Shown: positions 7,630 to 15,822 of the stretch, one piece after another
Layout of the letters: every line of letters begins with the position of its first letter
Numbering within the stretch: position 1 is the first letter of the stretch
From: CAVDAL01 sp963606965
GTDB taxonomy: Bacteria > Actinomycetota > Coriobacteriia > Coriobacteriales > QAMH01
Assembly (NCBI GenBank): GCA_963606965.1
Contig: CAVDAL010000011.1
Coordinates: 1 to 25,105, forward strand
DNA length: 25,105 nucleotides
Direction of reading: 5' to 3'
Made by a program: the position numbers and the translations under genes
The notes under the pieces: model-generated
What the model was told of the DNA's origin: nothing
The model's database searches: none
The model's input: only the letters and a program-made list of their open reading frames with translations

Positions 7630-10600
7630 TCTTCTATTTTTGCGGCGTATCACAATCATGACTATTGCCGCAATCAAAGCTATAACACAAATAATTACGC
7701 AAACAAATGGCAAAACAGAAAGTGCATCGCCTGCTTTGCTTGGCTGATTGTTTTTAGAAGCTGCTTGCTTGTCTGCAGCAGCTTTGCCATCTGCATCTTT
7801 GGCATTTGTCTGCTTGCTATTGTCTGCTTTATCAGCGCCCTTGCTACCGCTGTCATCTTTGTCGCTGTCAGAATCTTTGCCATCAGAATCATCTGGGTCT
7901 ACAGGTGTAACTTCTTGCTTATATGTAGCTTGAACACTAACATCTGCACTTGGCATTTCAAAGCTTGTTTCTGGTGAAGATGCATCTGCAAGTTCAACAT
8001 CATCAGAAACTACCCACTTGTCAAAAACTTGCCCGCTTGGTGCTTCATCAGCAATAATTTTTACAGTGCGTCCAGCATATGACTTTGTAATTTCTTCACC
8101 GTCTTTGTCATAAACTTTTGCACTGGTCGCTGCAATGGAATATGTATTATCGACAGAAATCAACTTGCTAACAATAGCGCTTTCACGGCTGCCATAAAGA
8201 GCATAAGCTTGAATAAGGCTCTTTGTGCCCACTTCAATGTTTACATTGCCTTCAGACGTGATCTTTTCAACGTCTGCCGCGCTAGGGTCACTTACAGAAT
8301 AGACAAGTTTATCTGCAGTTTGTGGCATTGTAATTTCCACACTTACAGTTTGTTCATAAGTGCCAGATTCAGGAGAAATTGATGGAGCATCAATATCTAC
8401 AAGTTTAAATGCTTGCTCGACGCTATGTTCATCGCCATTTTCATCTTCAAAAATGCCCACAATTGCAAAAGACTGTGGCTGCGTTTCAACATCAACGCTT
8501 GGCTGCTGCCATGAAATATCTGCAATCGCACGCGAGCCATCTGTATATTCATATCTAAGCTGGGACGCAAGCAAGTTTATATAATTTGTGGCATCCACCA
8601 ATTCAATTGTTGGGAATACTGTAACAACACGGCTATAGACTTTCTTCACAGACTCAACTTTAAATAAGAATGTAAAAGTCTGCGTTCCTGATTCTTTATC
8701 AAAAGTCACGCTTTCTGCATTTGTCCCGTTCAGCGTTGCATAAAAAACATCTGCAAAGTTATAAATCAAATCTGCAGAAGAAGCCATCTTTGTCTTAACT
8801 GTTGCTCTATATGTTGTGTCTGCTTCAACAACACTGCCAACAGCGCTGCCGTCTGACTTTGTCCAGCTGATAGTTGCTGTGTCTTTAGTTGTGCCAGTCA
8901 TGTCTGTGCCGGCTGCGTCTGTCACTTTGCAAGAAGAGATTGTACTTGCAAATGACTTCCCAATTTCAAGCTCGTCTGTGCCAAATTCGACCTTATTAAC
9001 AAGCGGATTATATTTTGCTGTAATAGTCAAATCACGTGTGATGCTTGTTACAGTCAAGTTGTTGCCACCAATTATGCCAATTTCACTTGGCATATTTTCC
9101 ATATCCCAATCTGTGAATGTCCAACCTTCTTCATCTGGAGGAGTAATAACTGTTGTGATTGTTGCACCTTCAGTTGAAGCGCTTGCAAACTTCACAAAAG
9201 TGTCAAAAGCAGTAGCTGTTGAATCATTTGCATTTACTGCTTTTACTGTGATTTTATACTTGCCAGGCGCGCTGAATGAAACTTTTGCTTTCACAATAAC
9301 ATTGCCATTTGCATCAAGCGATGCTGTCAAATTTTCAGTCTTTTTTGTTCCAAATTGCGTGCGAACTTCAACCGATGAAGACTTAAGCGCACTGCCATCA
9401 TATTCAATGCTGAAGCTATCTAAAAGTTCTTTTGCAATCTTAATTTCATAAGTTGCTGTCTTTTCTAAAACTTCACCTGTCTTTGAATCTTTTGTATCTT
9501 CACATGAAACGTCTGTAATGCTAATTGTTTTGTCTGTGTCTACAGCTGTTGGATGTACAGAACTTGAAGAATCAATAAGCGATGCTCTGTCAACAGAACA
9601 TGCAACGGTGCTTGTTCCCCATCCTGCCCATCTTGCATCATCTGAAATTGTCATTACTGCAGTTGTAAGATTTAACTTGTAATGAGCTCGCACAATAACA
9701 TCTTGCGCTGGCATTTCAAAGCTTGCAATTCCATCAACTGGATTGATAATCTCTGAACCAGAGCTTGTTTCCAAAGTCCAGTAATAAGGCTCGATGCTTG
9801 TGTCGCCAACAGTCTTGACATAATCTGAGCCCTTCAACTGAACAGTCGATTCATAGCTTGCTTTAAGTTTTGTTGGCTCACTTGAAGCACCATAAACACT
9901 TACTGAATAAGTAGACGGGTCATAATTCAGGCATATATAATTATTTTCAAGCCTGATAACTTTATAAGCAGGGTCGTCAGACTTCAAAATATCCATAGCA
10001 CTATCTTCATACCTTTTGCCAAATTCATTTGTCTGACTCAATAAGCGTGTATCTGTTTTGCTTGTAAAGTCTGGATCATTAACACCAATATAGCTTGCCG
10101 CGTCCAAAGTCTCTTTGCCATCTTCACTTGAAGCACGCAACTTTTGGTCTTGTCTGATTGCAAGATTATTATTAGAACCATTTGAAGTGTTGTCATAAAT
10201 ATATATATCGCCAAGAAGCCTAAAGACTGTCGACTCTATATTGTCGCAATAAATGCCGCCGCCATTATTTGTAACGCTATTATTTTTAGCGCTGATATTC
10301 TTCATTTTCATCACGCCACTAAACCAAACGCCGCCGCCATCCATAGCAGTATTGTTTGTGAATGTAGCACCTTCCAAAATAATGCCATCGCTATCTCCTG
10401 CAGCATATAAGCCGCCGCCTTGCTTTACAGCATTATTGCCTTTAAAAGTAAGAGTCTTCAAATTTACATCTGTATCATTGCTATCAACATACAAGCCGCC
10501 GCCAGCATTGCTCGAAATATTCTTTTCAAAGGTGACACCTTCAATGGTGATATCTTCACCGGAGCTTTCTGTGAAAATACCAGCACCATTGCTGCTTGAA

Positions 10601-12270
10601 CTATTTTCACTGAATGTGCAAGCTGCATCAGCCGACTTCAAGCTAAAGTCATAATCGCCTGAATAAATGCCGCCGCCATTTTGTGCGCTATTTTTGCTGA
10701 ACACAGCCTTTGTTACAGTAATGCTTGTATTGTCGGCTGCATAAATTGCACCGCCATTGGAATTCGCTGTGTTTCCGCTAAATTCCGTATCATTTAATTT
10801 AAAGCGCATTTCATCATTAACATAAATGCCAGCACCAGTGTCTGCCTTATTATCATTTATCTTAGTAGTGCCATTAAAAACAAATGTGCTTGAATCTTCA
10901 CTACTAATATTTGCTTCAACAAAAATACCGCCGCCTTTACCACCAGCAGTATTTTCGCAAATATTCATAGAGTCAAAATCGAAGGTGAATGTGTTATTAA
11001 GAATTGAGCCAAGATTGGTTGTATATAAATACATTCCGCCGCCATCTTTTGCAGCTTCATTTTTGGAAACATTGGAATTGCCCTTAATGCTGACAATGCC
11101 ATTGTGTTCATCCATATAAATGCCGCCGCCGCTGCCGCTAGCTGTATTTTCATTAATTGAAGATTTTTCATCTAAATAGATATGCGAATCTGTACTATCT
11201 GTGCAAATTCCGCCGCCATTGCCTTCTGTTGTATTGTTTGAAATTTCAGAAGCTTTGCTCAAAGAAATATCGGAACCATAATCATATGAATAAACTCCGC
11301 CACCATCTTTTTTTGCTCTATTGTCTGAAATTTTGCTATTGATAAGATTCAACTCGAACCAGACGATAGGCATTTCATCGCCAACAATGCCTTCATTTTC
11401 ACCTGCAATGCCACCACCATATGACATAGAAGTGTTATGGCTGACTTCAGAATTTTCCAAGGTGATATCTGTATAAACGTCGCCAGTATAAAATGCGCCG
11501 CCCCAACCTTCTGCATGATTATAAATAATTTTTGAGTTATAAATTTTTGCAGAAGAATATTCCAAAACTGAAATTGCGCCGCCTTGTCCATATTTATCGA
11601 ACGCGCTCCACGTGTCAGAAATATTGCCAGCTACTGTCACATTATCTAATATTAAGTGACCGCCATTATCAACAACAATTGCGCCAGCGCCATCTGAATC
11701 ATCTGTTGCGCCGCCTGTAATCAAGCCGCCATAGATTGGGTGCGATGTGTTATTCGCATCTGAAATCCAGAAAGATCCGCCAAGCGAATCATTAACCAAA
11801 TAGCCATTATGCTTTATTGTTTTATCGCCACCATTTATTGTCAAATTTGTATATGTGCCTTCAAGATAAAACAAATAGCCAGAACCTGAGCCATAAAAAT
11901 CTGCATTGCCTTTGCCGCGAGTAATCATATGTCCATTTAAATTCACTTTATAAGTGGTATTCTTTGCGACTTTAATCACACCATAGCTATTAGTGTTCCA
12001 GTCTGTGTAAAGGTCGATTGTAACTTCACATTGGAAGTAATCGTCAGCATTATCTTCCACCCAGTCAAGAAGGCTTTTGATGTCTTTGTCTGTGTGCGAA
12101 AGATTCACATTACTTGACTTGATAACAGCTTTGCCGATATCGGCTGAATCTGCATAAGCATTCTTTGCTCCAGAAAAAGCAATAAAGCTTGCAGCAATAA
12201 ATGCTGCAAGCAATGCAATTGCAAATAATTTAATGAAATTTGTACGCTGTCTGCATAATGTCTTATTCAT
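7627..12270 (-). CDS. Long Pmp-like beta-helix surface protein with Ig, CHB_HEX-like and InlB-like C-terminal domains
   Basis: Predicted surface protein of 1547 residues and the longest beta-helix paralogue. A Sec signal peptide ends at AYA near residue 40. Residues about 105-185 form the shared cap (NGHMITRG, NLTINGGD). About 180-695 carry 17 ladder motifs (GGGIY, GGAIY, GGGLY), four more than its paralogues, and end in the shared GIYCDN and NNLAIR cap. About 785-865 is an InlB-like module (FEMPAQDV). Ig-like segments follow. About 1295-1375 resembles a chitobiase C-terminal (CHB_HEX_C_1) domain (APSISPESGTYEQTVSV). About 1378-1451 is a divergent InlB repeat (SFEMPSADVSV). An Asp/Ser/Lys linker, QPSKAGD, a strong membrane segment (about 1519-1541) and RRKNRR close it. 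GGAAGG at 12279-12284 lies 8 bases before the ATG. The gene starts 37 bases after the preceding stop. The motif before the membrane segment is the least LPxTG-like of the set, so permanent membrane anchoring is an alternative. Confidence 0.92.
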   Translation of the reverse strand: MNKTLCRQRTNFIKLFAIALLAAFIAASFIAFSGAKNAYADSADIGKAVIKSSNVNLSHTDKDIKSLLDWVEDNADDYFQCEVTIDLYTDWNTNSYGVIKVAKNTTYKVNLNGHMITRGKGNADFYGSGSGYLFYLEGTYTNLTINGGDKTIKHNGYLVNDSLGGSFWISDANNTSHPIYGGLITGGATDDSDGAGAIVVDNGGHLILDNVTVAGNISDTWSAFDKYGQGGAISVLEYSSAKIYNSKIIYNHAEGWGGAFYTGDVYTDITLENSEVSHNTSMSYGGGIAGENEGIVGDEMPIVWFELNLINSKISDNRAKKDGGGVYSYDYGSDISLSKASEISNNTTEGNGGGICTDSTDSHIYLDEKSSINENTASGSGGGIYMDEHNGIVSIKGNSNVSKNEAAKDGGGMYLYTTNLGSILNNTFTFDFDSMNICENTAGGKGGGIFVEANISSEDSSTFVFNGTTKINDNKADTGAGIYVNDEMRFKLNDTEFSGNTANSNGGAIYAADNTSITVTKAVFSKNSAQNGGGIYSGDYDFSLKSADAACTFSENSSSSNGAGIFTESSGEDITIEGVTFEKNISSNAGGGLYVDSNDTDVNLKTLTFKGNNAVKQGGGLYAAGDSDGIILEGATFTNNTAMDGGGVWFSGVMKMKNISAKNNSVTNNGGGIYCDNIESTVFRLLGDIYIYDNTSNGSNNNLAIRQDQKLRASSEDGKETLDAASYIGVNDPDFTSKTDTRLLSQTNEFGKRYEDSAMDILKSDDPAYKVIRLENNYICLNYDPSTYSVSVYGASSEPTKLKASYESTVQLKGSDYVKTVGDTSIEPYYWTLETSSGSEIINPVDGIASFEMPAQDVIVRAHYKLNLTTAVMTISDDARWAGWGTSTVACSVDRASLIDSSSSVHPTAVDTDKTISITDVSCEDTKDSKTGEVLEKTATYEIKIAKELLDSFSIEYDGSALKSSSVEVRTQFGTKKTENLTASLDANGNVIVKAKVSFSAPGKYKITVKAVNANDSTATAFDTFVKFASASTEGATITTVITPPDEEGWTFTDWDMENMPSEIGIIGGNNLTVTSITRDLTITAKYNPLVNKVEFGTDELEIGKSFASTISSCKVTDAAGTDMTGTTKDTATISWTKSDGSAVGSVVEADTTYRATVKTKMASSADLIYNFADVFYATLNGTNAESVTFDKESGTQTFTFLFKVESVKKVYSRVVTVFPTIELVDATNYINLLASQLRYEYTDGSRAIADISWQQPSVDVETQPQSFAIVGIFEDENGDEHSVEQAFKLVDIDAPSISPESGTYEQTVSVEITMPQTADKLVYSVSDPSAADVEKITSEGNVNIEVGTKSLIQAYALYGSRESAIVSKLISVDNTYSIAATSAKVYDKDGEEITKSYAGRTVKIIADEAPSGQVFDKWVVSDDVELADASSPETSFEMPSADVSVQATYKQEVTPVDPDDSDGKDSDSDKDDSGSKGADKADNSKQTNAKDADGKAAADKQAASKNNQPSKAGDALSVLPFVCVIICVIALIAAIVMIVIRRKNRR
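7726..7746 (-). other. Degenerate sortase-type motif QPSKAGD
   Basis: Residues 1509-1515, immediately before the terminal membrane segment. Only the Pro and Gly-Asp positions recall (L/T)PxTGD; Thr is Ala. Loss of sorting function is possible. Confidence 0.4.
10186..11733 (-). repeat. Beta-helix repeat block, 17 GGGIY-type rungs
   Basis: Same repeat family as 1490-2737 and 13892-15094 but with 17 countable GG(G/A)(I/L/V/M/F) ladders, consistent with internal rung gain. It begins after the invariant GLITGGATD motif. Confidence 0.85.
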
Positions 12271-12307
12271 TTAAAAAGCCTTCCAGTTTTATCCTTTTAT
12301 GCATCTT

Positions 12308-15300
12308 TTATTCTTTTAGTTTGTGTTCGCGTCTTTTAATAACAATTGCTGCGATAGCTGCCGCGCCACCAACAAGAACAAGTCCTGCAAATGTGAATGT
12401 GAAATCATCACCCGTCTTTGGTGTACCTGAAATCTTCTTTGTATTTTTTGTTTCAGCTACAGTTGAAGAATCTTCATCATCAGCACTATCAGTATTTTCT
12501 TTACTTCCTTTATCGGCTGAATCTTTACCGCTATCGTCTTCATCGCCATCGTCGCCGCCATCGGGTTTGCTATCATCGCCACCTTGGTCGTCACCGCCCT
12601 GGTCGCCATCTCCGCCGCCTTGGTCGTCGCCGTCATCGCCCTTATCGTCGCCACCTTCGTCGCCACCGTCAGGCTTGCTATCTTCTTCCCAACTAGCTAC
12701 AAGTGTAATGTCTGATGTTATCGCAGTTGCAAAGTCAAAGTCTTTGCCATCAAGCTGCCAAGATTTGAAAGTAAAGCCATCCCTTGTTGGATCATCAGGC
12801 TCTGAAACAGTATCACCATAAGCAATAGTTTTGTCGTCAAATGTTTCATTGCCACCATTTGAATCAAATTTAACTACACACTGGCGCCAATCATTTACAA
12901 CATATGTTGCTGTAATGCAAACGCTTGCAATACCATCGGCTGCATCTTTCTTATCGATGCTCACCTTATAGCTTCCTTGATTCAAATATTCATCAAAAGG
13001 CGTCTTTAGCTTAAATTTTGCAGATTTGATTGTGTTGCCATCGTTTTCAATATCATTAGCGACAACAGAGTTGCCAGCTTCACTGATGTCATACATGTCA
13101 TTATCTTCGATAAATGCACGCTTGATTTTCACAGTATATGTAAGCTTCTTTTGTTTTGCAGATAAATCAGTCGCACTAGCTTCCGTAAGCTCGACAAGCC
13201 CTTCTTCAATTTCTTCTGAACTTGCAGAAACATCACTACCACTTGCATCTGTTAATGTTGCATCAAAAACATAAGCTTTATTTTTGCTTGTCAAGCTGTC
13301 CCATTCGCTAGTCTTGTCTTTAATAGTTACTGAAACAGCAGCTAGTGAAGGCAAGTAAGTTGGAGTTAATGTGACGCTGCAAGCTGGCATTGTAAAGCTT
13401 GTCTTGCCATCGGTAAAATTTTTAAGAGTCTTTAAACCATCTGCGCTTCTCATGCTCCAAGAGGTAATTTTATATTCAGTTGCTTTTGAATCAACTTCCC
13501 CGCTCTTCGCATAATCTGAAGAAACAAGCTGAAAACTTTTACCCTGCTGACAAGTCTTTGTAATTGTTGAACCGTTGTAATTGATATTGATATCATAAGT
13601 AGCAGGTGTTGCGCACAGCCATGCAAAAGTTGTACTGCTGCCATTAGGGCTTCTTGTTACACCATAGCTATCATTATCAGAATAAATGACTTCTGGCACT
13701 GAATTTTCAAACTTGTTAATAAATGCAGATGTACCAGTAATCTGCCTTGCGCTACCACCAGAATAGCCTTCTATCGTCACACCAATGCGACTTTCAGCTG
13801 TTGGATAACTAGAGCTATCTGAAGTATTAGCATCGATGTGCTGGTCGCTGCCTTTCATGACAAGATTGCTTCTTACAGATTGCGTGTCACCCAAATAATT
13901 CTTATCAATTGTCATTGTATTTTTCATAATGAATGTGCTGTAAGAACTATTGTCACAATATACACCGCCGCCTTTGCTGCTGGCCATGTTATAAGATATG
14001 CAAACATTGTTTAATGTTGCTTCTTCTGAAAACCAAATACCAGCGCCTGAAACAGCATTGTTACCAGCTATAACATTTGTTTTAGCATTTTCAGATTCAA
14101 CTATAAGTTGGTCATTTGAATAGATGCCACCACCGCAAGAACTTGCCGTGTTAGAACTTATGCTTGCCGTGCCACTAAATTGAACTTTGCAATTTTCATA
14201 TTTGTTATAAATGCCAGCACCATTAACAGCTTTATTAGATTGGATGCTTGCTTTATCAGCAAGCTTAATTGTTGCATTATCATCGTCGACATAAATTCCT
14301 CCACCATCACCAGATGCTGTATTGCTATAAATATCAGACGTTCCGTTAATAGTGCAAGTTGTATCTTCGCTTTCAATATAAACGCCAGCGCCATCGACTG
14401 CTTTATTCGATGAAATTCTTGACCCGCCATCAATAGTAAATGAACTATCATCACAATCAAAATAAATGCCGCCGCCATTGCCGCCTGAAGTATTGCTTGT
14501 AATCTTTGATTCCTTTAAGACATTAAGCTTGCCATCTGTTAAATAAATGCCAGCGCCATTAGATGTTGACTTGTTCCCAGAAATTGTTGCGCCATTAAGT
14601 TCACAAACAGAGCCTGGACATGAAAAATAAATGCCTGCGCCATAATGACTTGAACTTGTTGAAATTCGATTATTAGAAATTGCTGAAGATGTCACAGTCA
14701 GCTTTGCACCAACATCATCGCTTGCACCGCCGCTGTGGAAATAAATTCCGCCACCATCTTCATCTGCATAATTGTTGCTAATTTCAGAGCTTGAATCGAT
14801 ATCTACAGTGCATCTAAAAGTGCCATTATTATAAATTCCGCCGCCATCAGATTCTGCATGATTATATATAACTCTTGTATTTGAAAGTTTTATTGCAGAA
14901 TCAGCACTTCCTTCATAATCCATATATGAATATCCAATGCCGCCGCCGCAGCCTGATTCAGAATTATATCCACTATCTGAAACATTGCCAGCAATTGTAA
15001 CATTGTTAAGATTAAGCTTTGCATCATCGCCCCATACAGCAATTCCAGCTCCAGGAACAGAATCTGTAGCGCCGCCAGTAATCAAGCCACCAGTAATTAC
15101 TGTACTGCCGTTTGTGTCCAGCTTCCAAAAACAATCTTGGTCATAAAGGGTGCCTTTATGTTGTGTCTTTTCTGTGCCACCATTGATTGTAAGATTAGAC
15201 CCAGTCCTGACTGTAATGACTTGACCTGCAGTATCACCATACCAACTTGAAGAAGCAAGACCGCGATTAATCACATTGCCATGAAGATTGATTGTATAAG

Positions 15301-15631
15301 TTTTATTTTTTGGAATATAAATGCAATCGCTTATGTTCCAGTCGGAATATAAATCTATAACAACATTGTCATAAGTCAATGAATTGAAAGCTGATTCAAA
15401 AGTTGAAGCATTCGTATAAGAAAGCAAATGTTGATTATCGTCGCTATCTTTATATGAAATAGTTGCGAAGTGAGCAACATCTTGTATCTTGCTTTGCGTG
15501 TTGTTTTGCACATCATCCTGTGTCTTTGCTTGTTGTGCTATAGAAAATGATGCTGTCATAGCAATTACAATAGCTGCTAAAACTGGTATTACCACCTTTG
15601 CTTTTCTTAATCTGCGTGATACAAATTTCAC
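12308..15631 (-). CDS. Pmp-like beta-helix surface protein with InlB-type repeat and TPKTGD sorting-like tail
   Basis: First gene of the operon; 1107 residues, a putative adhesin. The start codon is GTG at 15631, preceded by GAAGGAG (15637-15643) with a 5-base spacer. Residues 1-33 are a Sec signal peptide. The cap at about 110-180 contains TQHKG and DQDCFWK. About 180-580 form a beta-helix with 13 ladders, matching the gene at 83-3226 in number. The helix ends with GVYCDN and SNLVMK. About 680-760 is an InlB-like module (SFTMPACSV), about 765-910 Ig-like sandwiches, and about 918-981 a Flg_new repeat (DGFTFKSW). Residues about 988-1031 are almost only Asp, Gly, Lys and Gln. GTPKTGDD, a hydrophobic segment and RREHKLKE follow; this is the most conventional sorting signal of the operon. 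The protein has about 17 cysteines, many for a Gram-positive surface protein. The ligand is unknown. Confidence 0.93.
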   Translation of the reverse strand: MKFVSRRLRKAKVVIPVLAAIVIAMTASFSIAQQAKTQDDVQNNTQSKIQDVAHFATISYKDSDDNQHLLSYTNASTFESAFNSLTYDNVVIDLYSDWNISDCIYIPKNKTYTINLHGNVINRGLASSSWYGDTAGQVITVRTGSNLTINGGTEKTQHKGTLYDQDCFWKLDTNGSTVITGGLITGGATDSVPGAGIAVWGDDAKLNLNNVTIAGNVSDSGYNSESGCGGGIGYSYMDYEGSADSAIKLSNTRVIYNHAESDGGGIYNNGTFRCTVDIDSSSEISNNYADEDGGGIYFHSGGASDDVGAKLTVTSSAISNNRISTSSSHYGAGIYFSCPGSVCELNGATISGNKSTSNGAGIYLTDGKLNVLKESKITSNTSGGNGGGIYFDCDDSSFTIDGGSRISSNKAVDGAGVYIESEDTTCTINGTSDIYSNTASGDGGGIYVDDDNATIKLADKASIQSNKAVNGAGIYNKYENCKVQFSGTASISSNTASSCGGGIYSNDQLIVESENAKTNVIAGNNAVSGAGIWFSEEATLNNVCISYNMASSKGGGVYCDNSSYSTFIMKNTMTIDKNYLGDTQSVRSNLVMKGSDQHIDANTSDSSSYPTAESRIGVTIEGYSGGSARQITGTSAFINKFENSVPEVIYSDNDSYGVTRSPNGSSTTFAWLCATPATYDININYNGSTITKTCQQGKSFQLVSSDYAKSGEVDSKATEYKITSWSMRSADGLKTLKNFTDGKTSFTMPACSVTLTPTYLPSLAAVSVTIKDKTSEWDSLTSKNKAYVFDATLTDASGSDVSASSEEIEEGLVELTEASATDLSAKQKKLTYTVKIKRAFIEDNDMYDISEAGNSVVANDIENDGNTIKSAKFKLKTPFDEYLNQGSYKVSIDKKDAADGIASVCITATYVVNDWRQCVVKFDSNGGNETFDDKTIAYGDTVSEPDDPTRDGFTFKSWQLDGKDFDFATAITSDITLVASWEEDSKPDGGDEGGDDKGDDGDDQGGGDGDQGGDDQGGDDSKPDGGDDGDEDDSGKDSADKGSKENTDSADDEDSSTVAETKNTKKISGTPKTGDDFTFTFAGLVLVGGAAAIAAIVIKRREHKLKE
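12407..12424 (-). other. Sortase-type motif TPKTGD
   Basis: Residues 1070-1075, followed by a hydrophobic segment and RREHKLKE. It differs from the common LPKTGD only by Leu to Thr. Confidence 0.65.
12539..12670 (-). repeat. Asp/Gly-rich low-complexity linker
   Basis: Codes for residues about 988-1031, built from short units such as GGDD, GDDQ and KPDGG. It is a local GC-rich island in AT-rich surroundings. Such linkers usually span the peptidoglycan. Its repetitive DNA could vary in length between strains. Confidence 0.8.
12689..12880 (-). other. Listeria-Bacteroides (InlB B-type, Flg_new) repeat domain
   Basis: Residues about 918-981: VKFDSNGGN, PTRDGFTFKSW, ITLVASW. It is closely related to the domain at 314-502 of the last operon gene. 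Confidence 0.85.
13892..15094 (-). repeat. Beta-helix repeat block, 13 GGGIY-type rungs
   Basis: Ladders run from PGAGIAV to KGGGVYC at 20-40 residue spacing, with SSNKA or SGNxS turns. The rung count equals that of the block at 1490-2737, so the two genes are probably full-length duplicates. Confidence 0.85.
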
Positions 15632-15687
15632 AAATGCTCCTTCACTAAAAGCGCAAAAATTGCTGGTACTTACTTCATTTTAATCAA

Positions 15688-15712
15688 TCATTCAGTTTAT
15701 CACTATGAATGA
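15688..15712. promoter_or_regulatory. Candidate operator: inverted repeat TCATTCA-N11-TGAATGA
   Basis: Seven-base arms at 15688-15694 and 15706-15712 lie between the presumed promoter and the GTG start of the four-gene operon. A pair of near-identical direct repeats, ACTATGAAT (15702-15710) and AGTATGAAT (15721-15729), overlaps it with 19-base spacing. Both could be regulator half-sites. No regulator gene is in the window. Confidence 0.3.
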
Positions 15713-15732
15713 ATTTCTATAGTATGAATAGG

Positions 15733-15738
15733 AATATA
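15733..15738 (-). promoter_or_regulatory. Candidate -10 box (TATATT) for the four-gene operon
   Basis: The minus strand reads TATATT, one base off TATAAT, just after the T-rich tract of the terminator at 15764-15790. A similar terminator-then-promoter layout precedes the gene at 15823-21039. No convincing -35 box is visible, and other AT-rich candidates lie downstream. The leader would be about 95 bases. Confidence 0.35.
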
Positions 15739-15747
15739 ACGGGGAAA

Positions 15748-15790
15748 ATAAATGCAAAAGAAAGGGCTGCTTGCGCAATGCAAGCAGCCC
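15748..15790 (-). terminator. Rho-independent terminator after the glycine-rich secreted protein gene
   Basis: A perfect 11-bp stem (arms 15764-15774 and 15780-15790, GGGCTGCTTGC type) with a 5-base loop starts 33 bases past the stop at 15823. On the minus strand it is followed by TTTCTTTTGCATTTATTTT. It separates this gene from the downstream operon. Confidence 0.88.
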
Positions 15791-15822
15791 ACAAAATAAG
15801 CGCTAATTTTATTCCTACAAAA

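Noticed and set aside
8816..9451. Plus-strand open frame of about 211 codons
   Set aside because: It lies fully inside the 1547-residue gene, its product is Ser/Val/Pro-rich low complexity, and it shows no family features.
12240..12821. Plus-strand open frame of about 193 codons with Ser/Pro repeats
   Set aside because: It is the complement of the Asp/Gly linker and signal sequences of two real genes.
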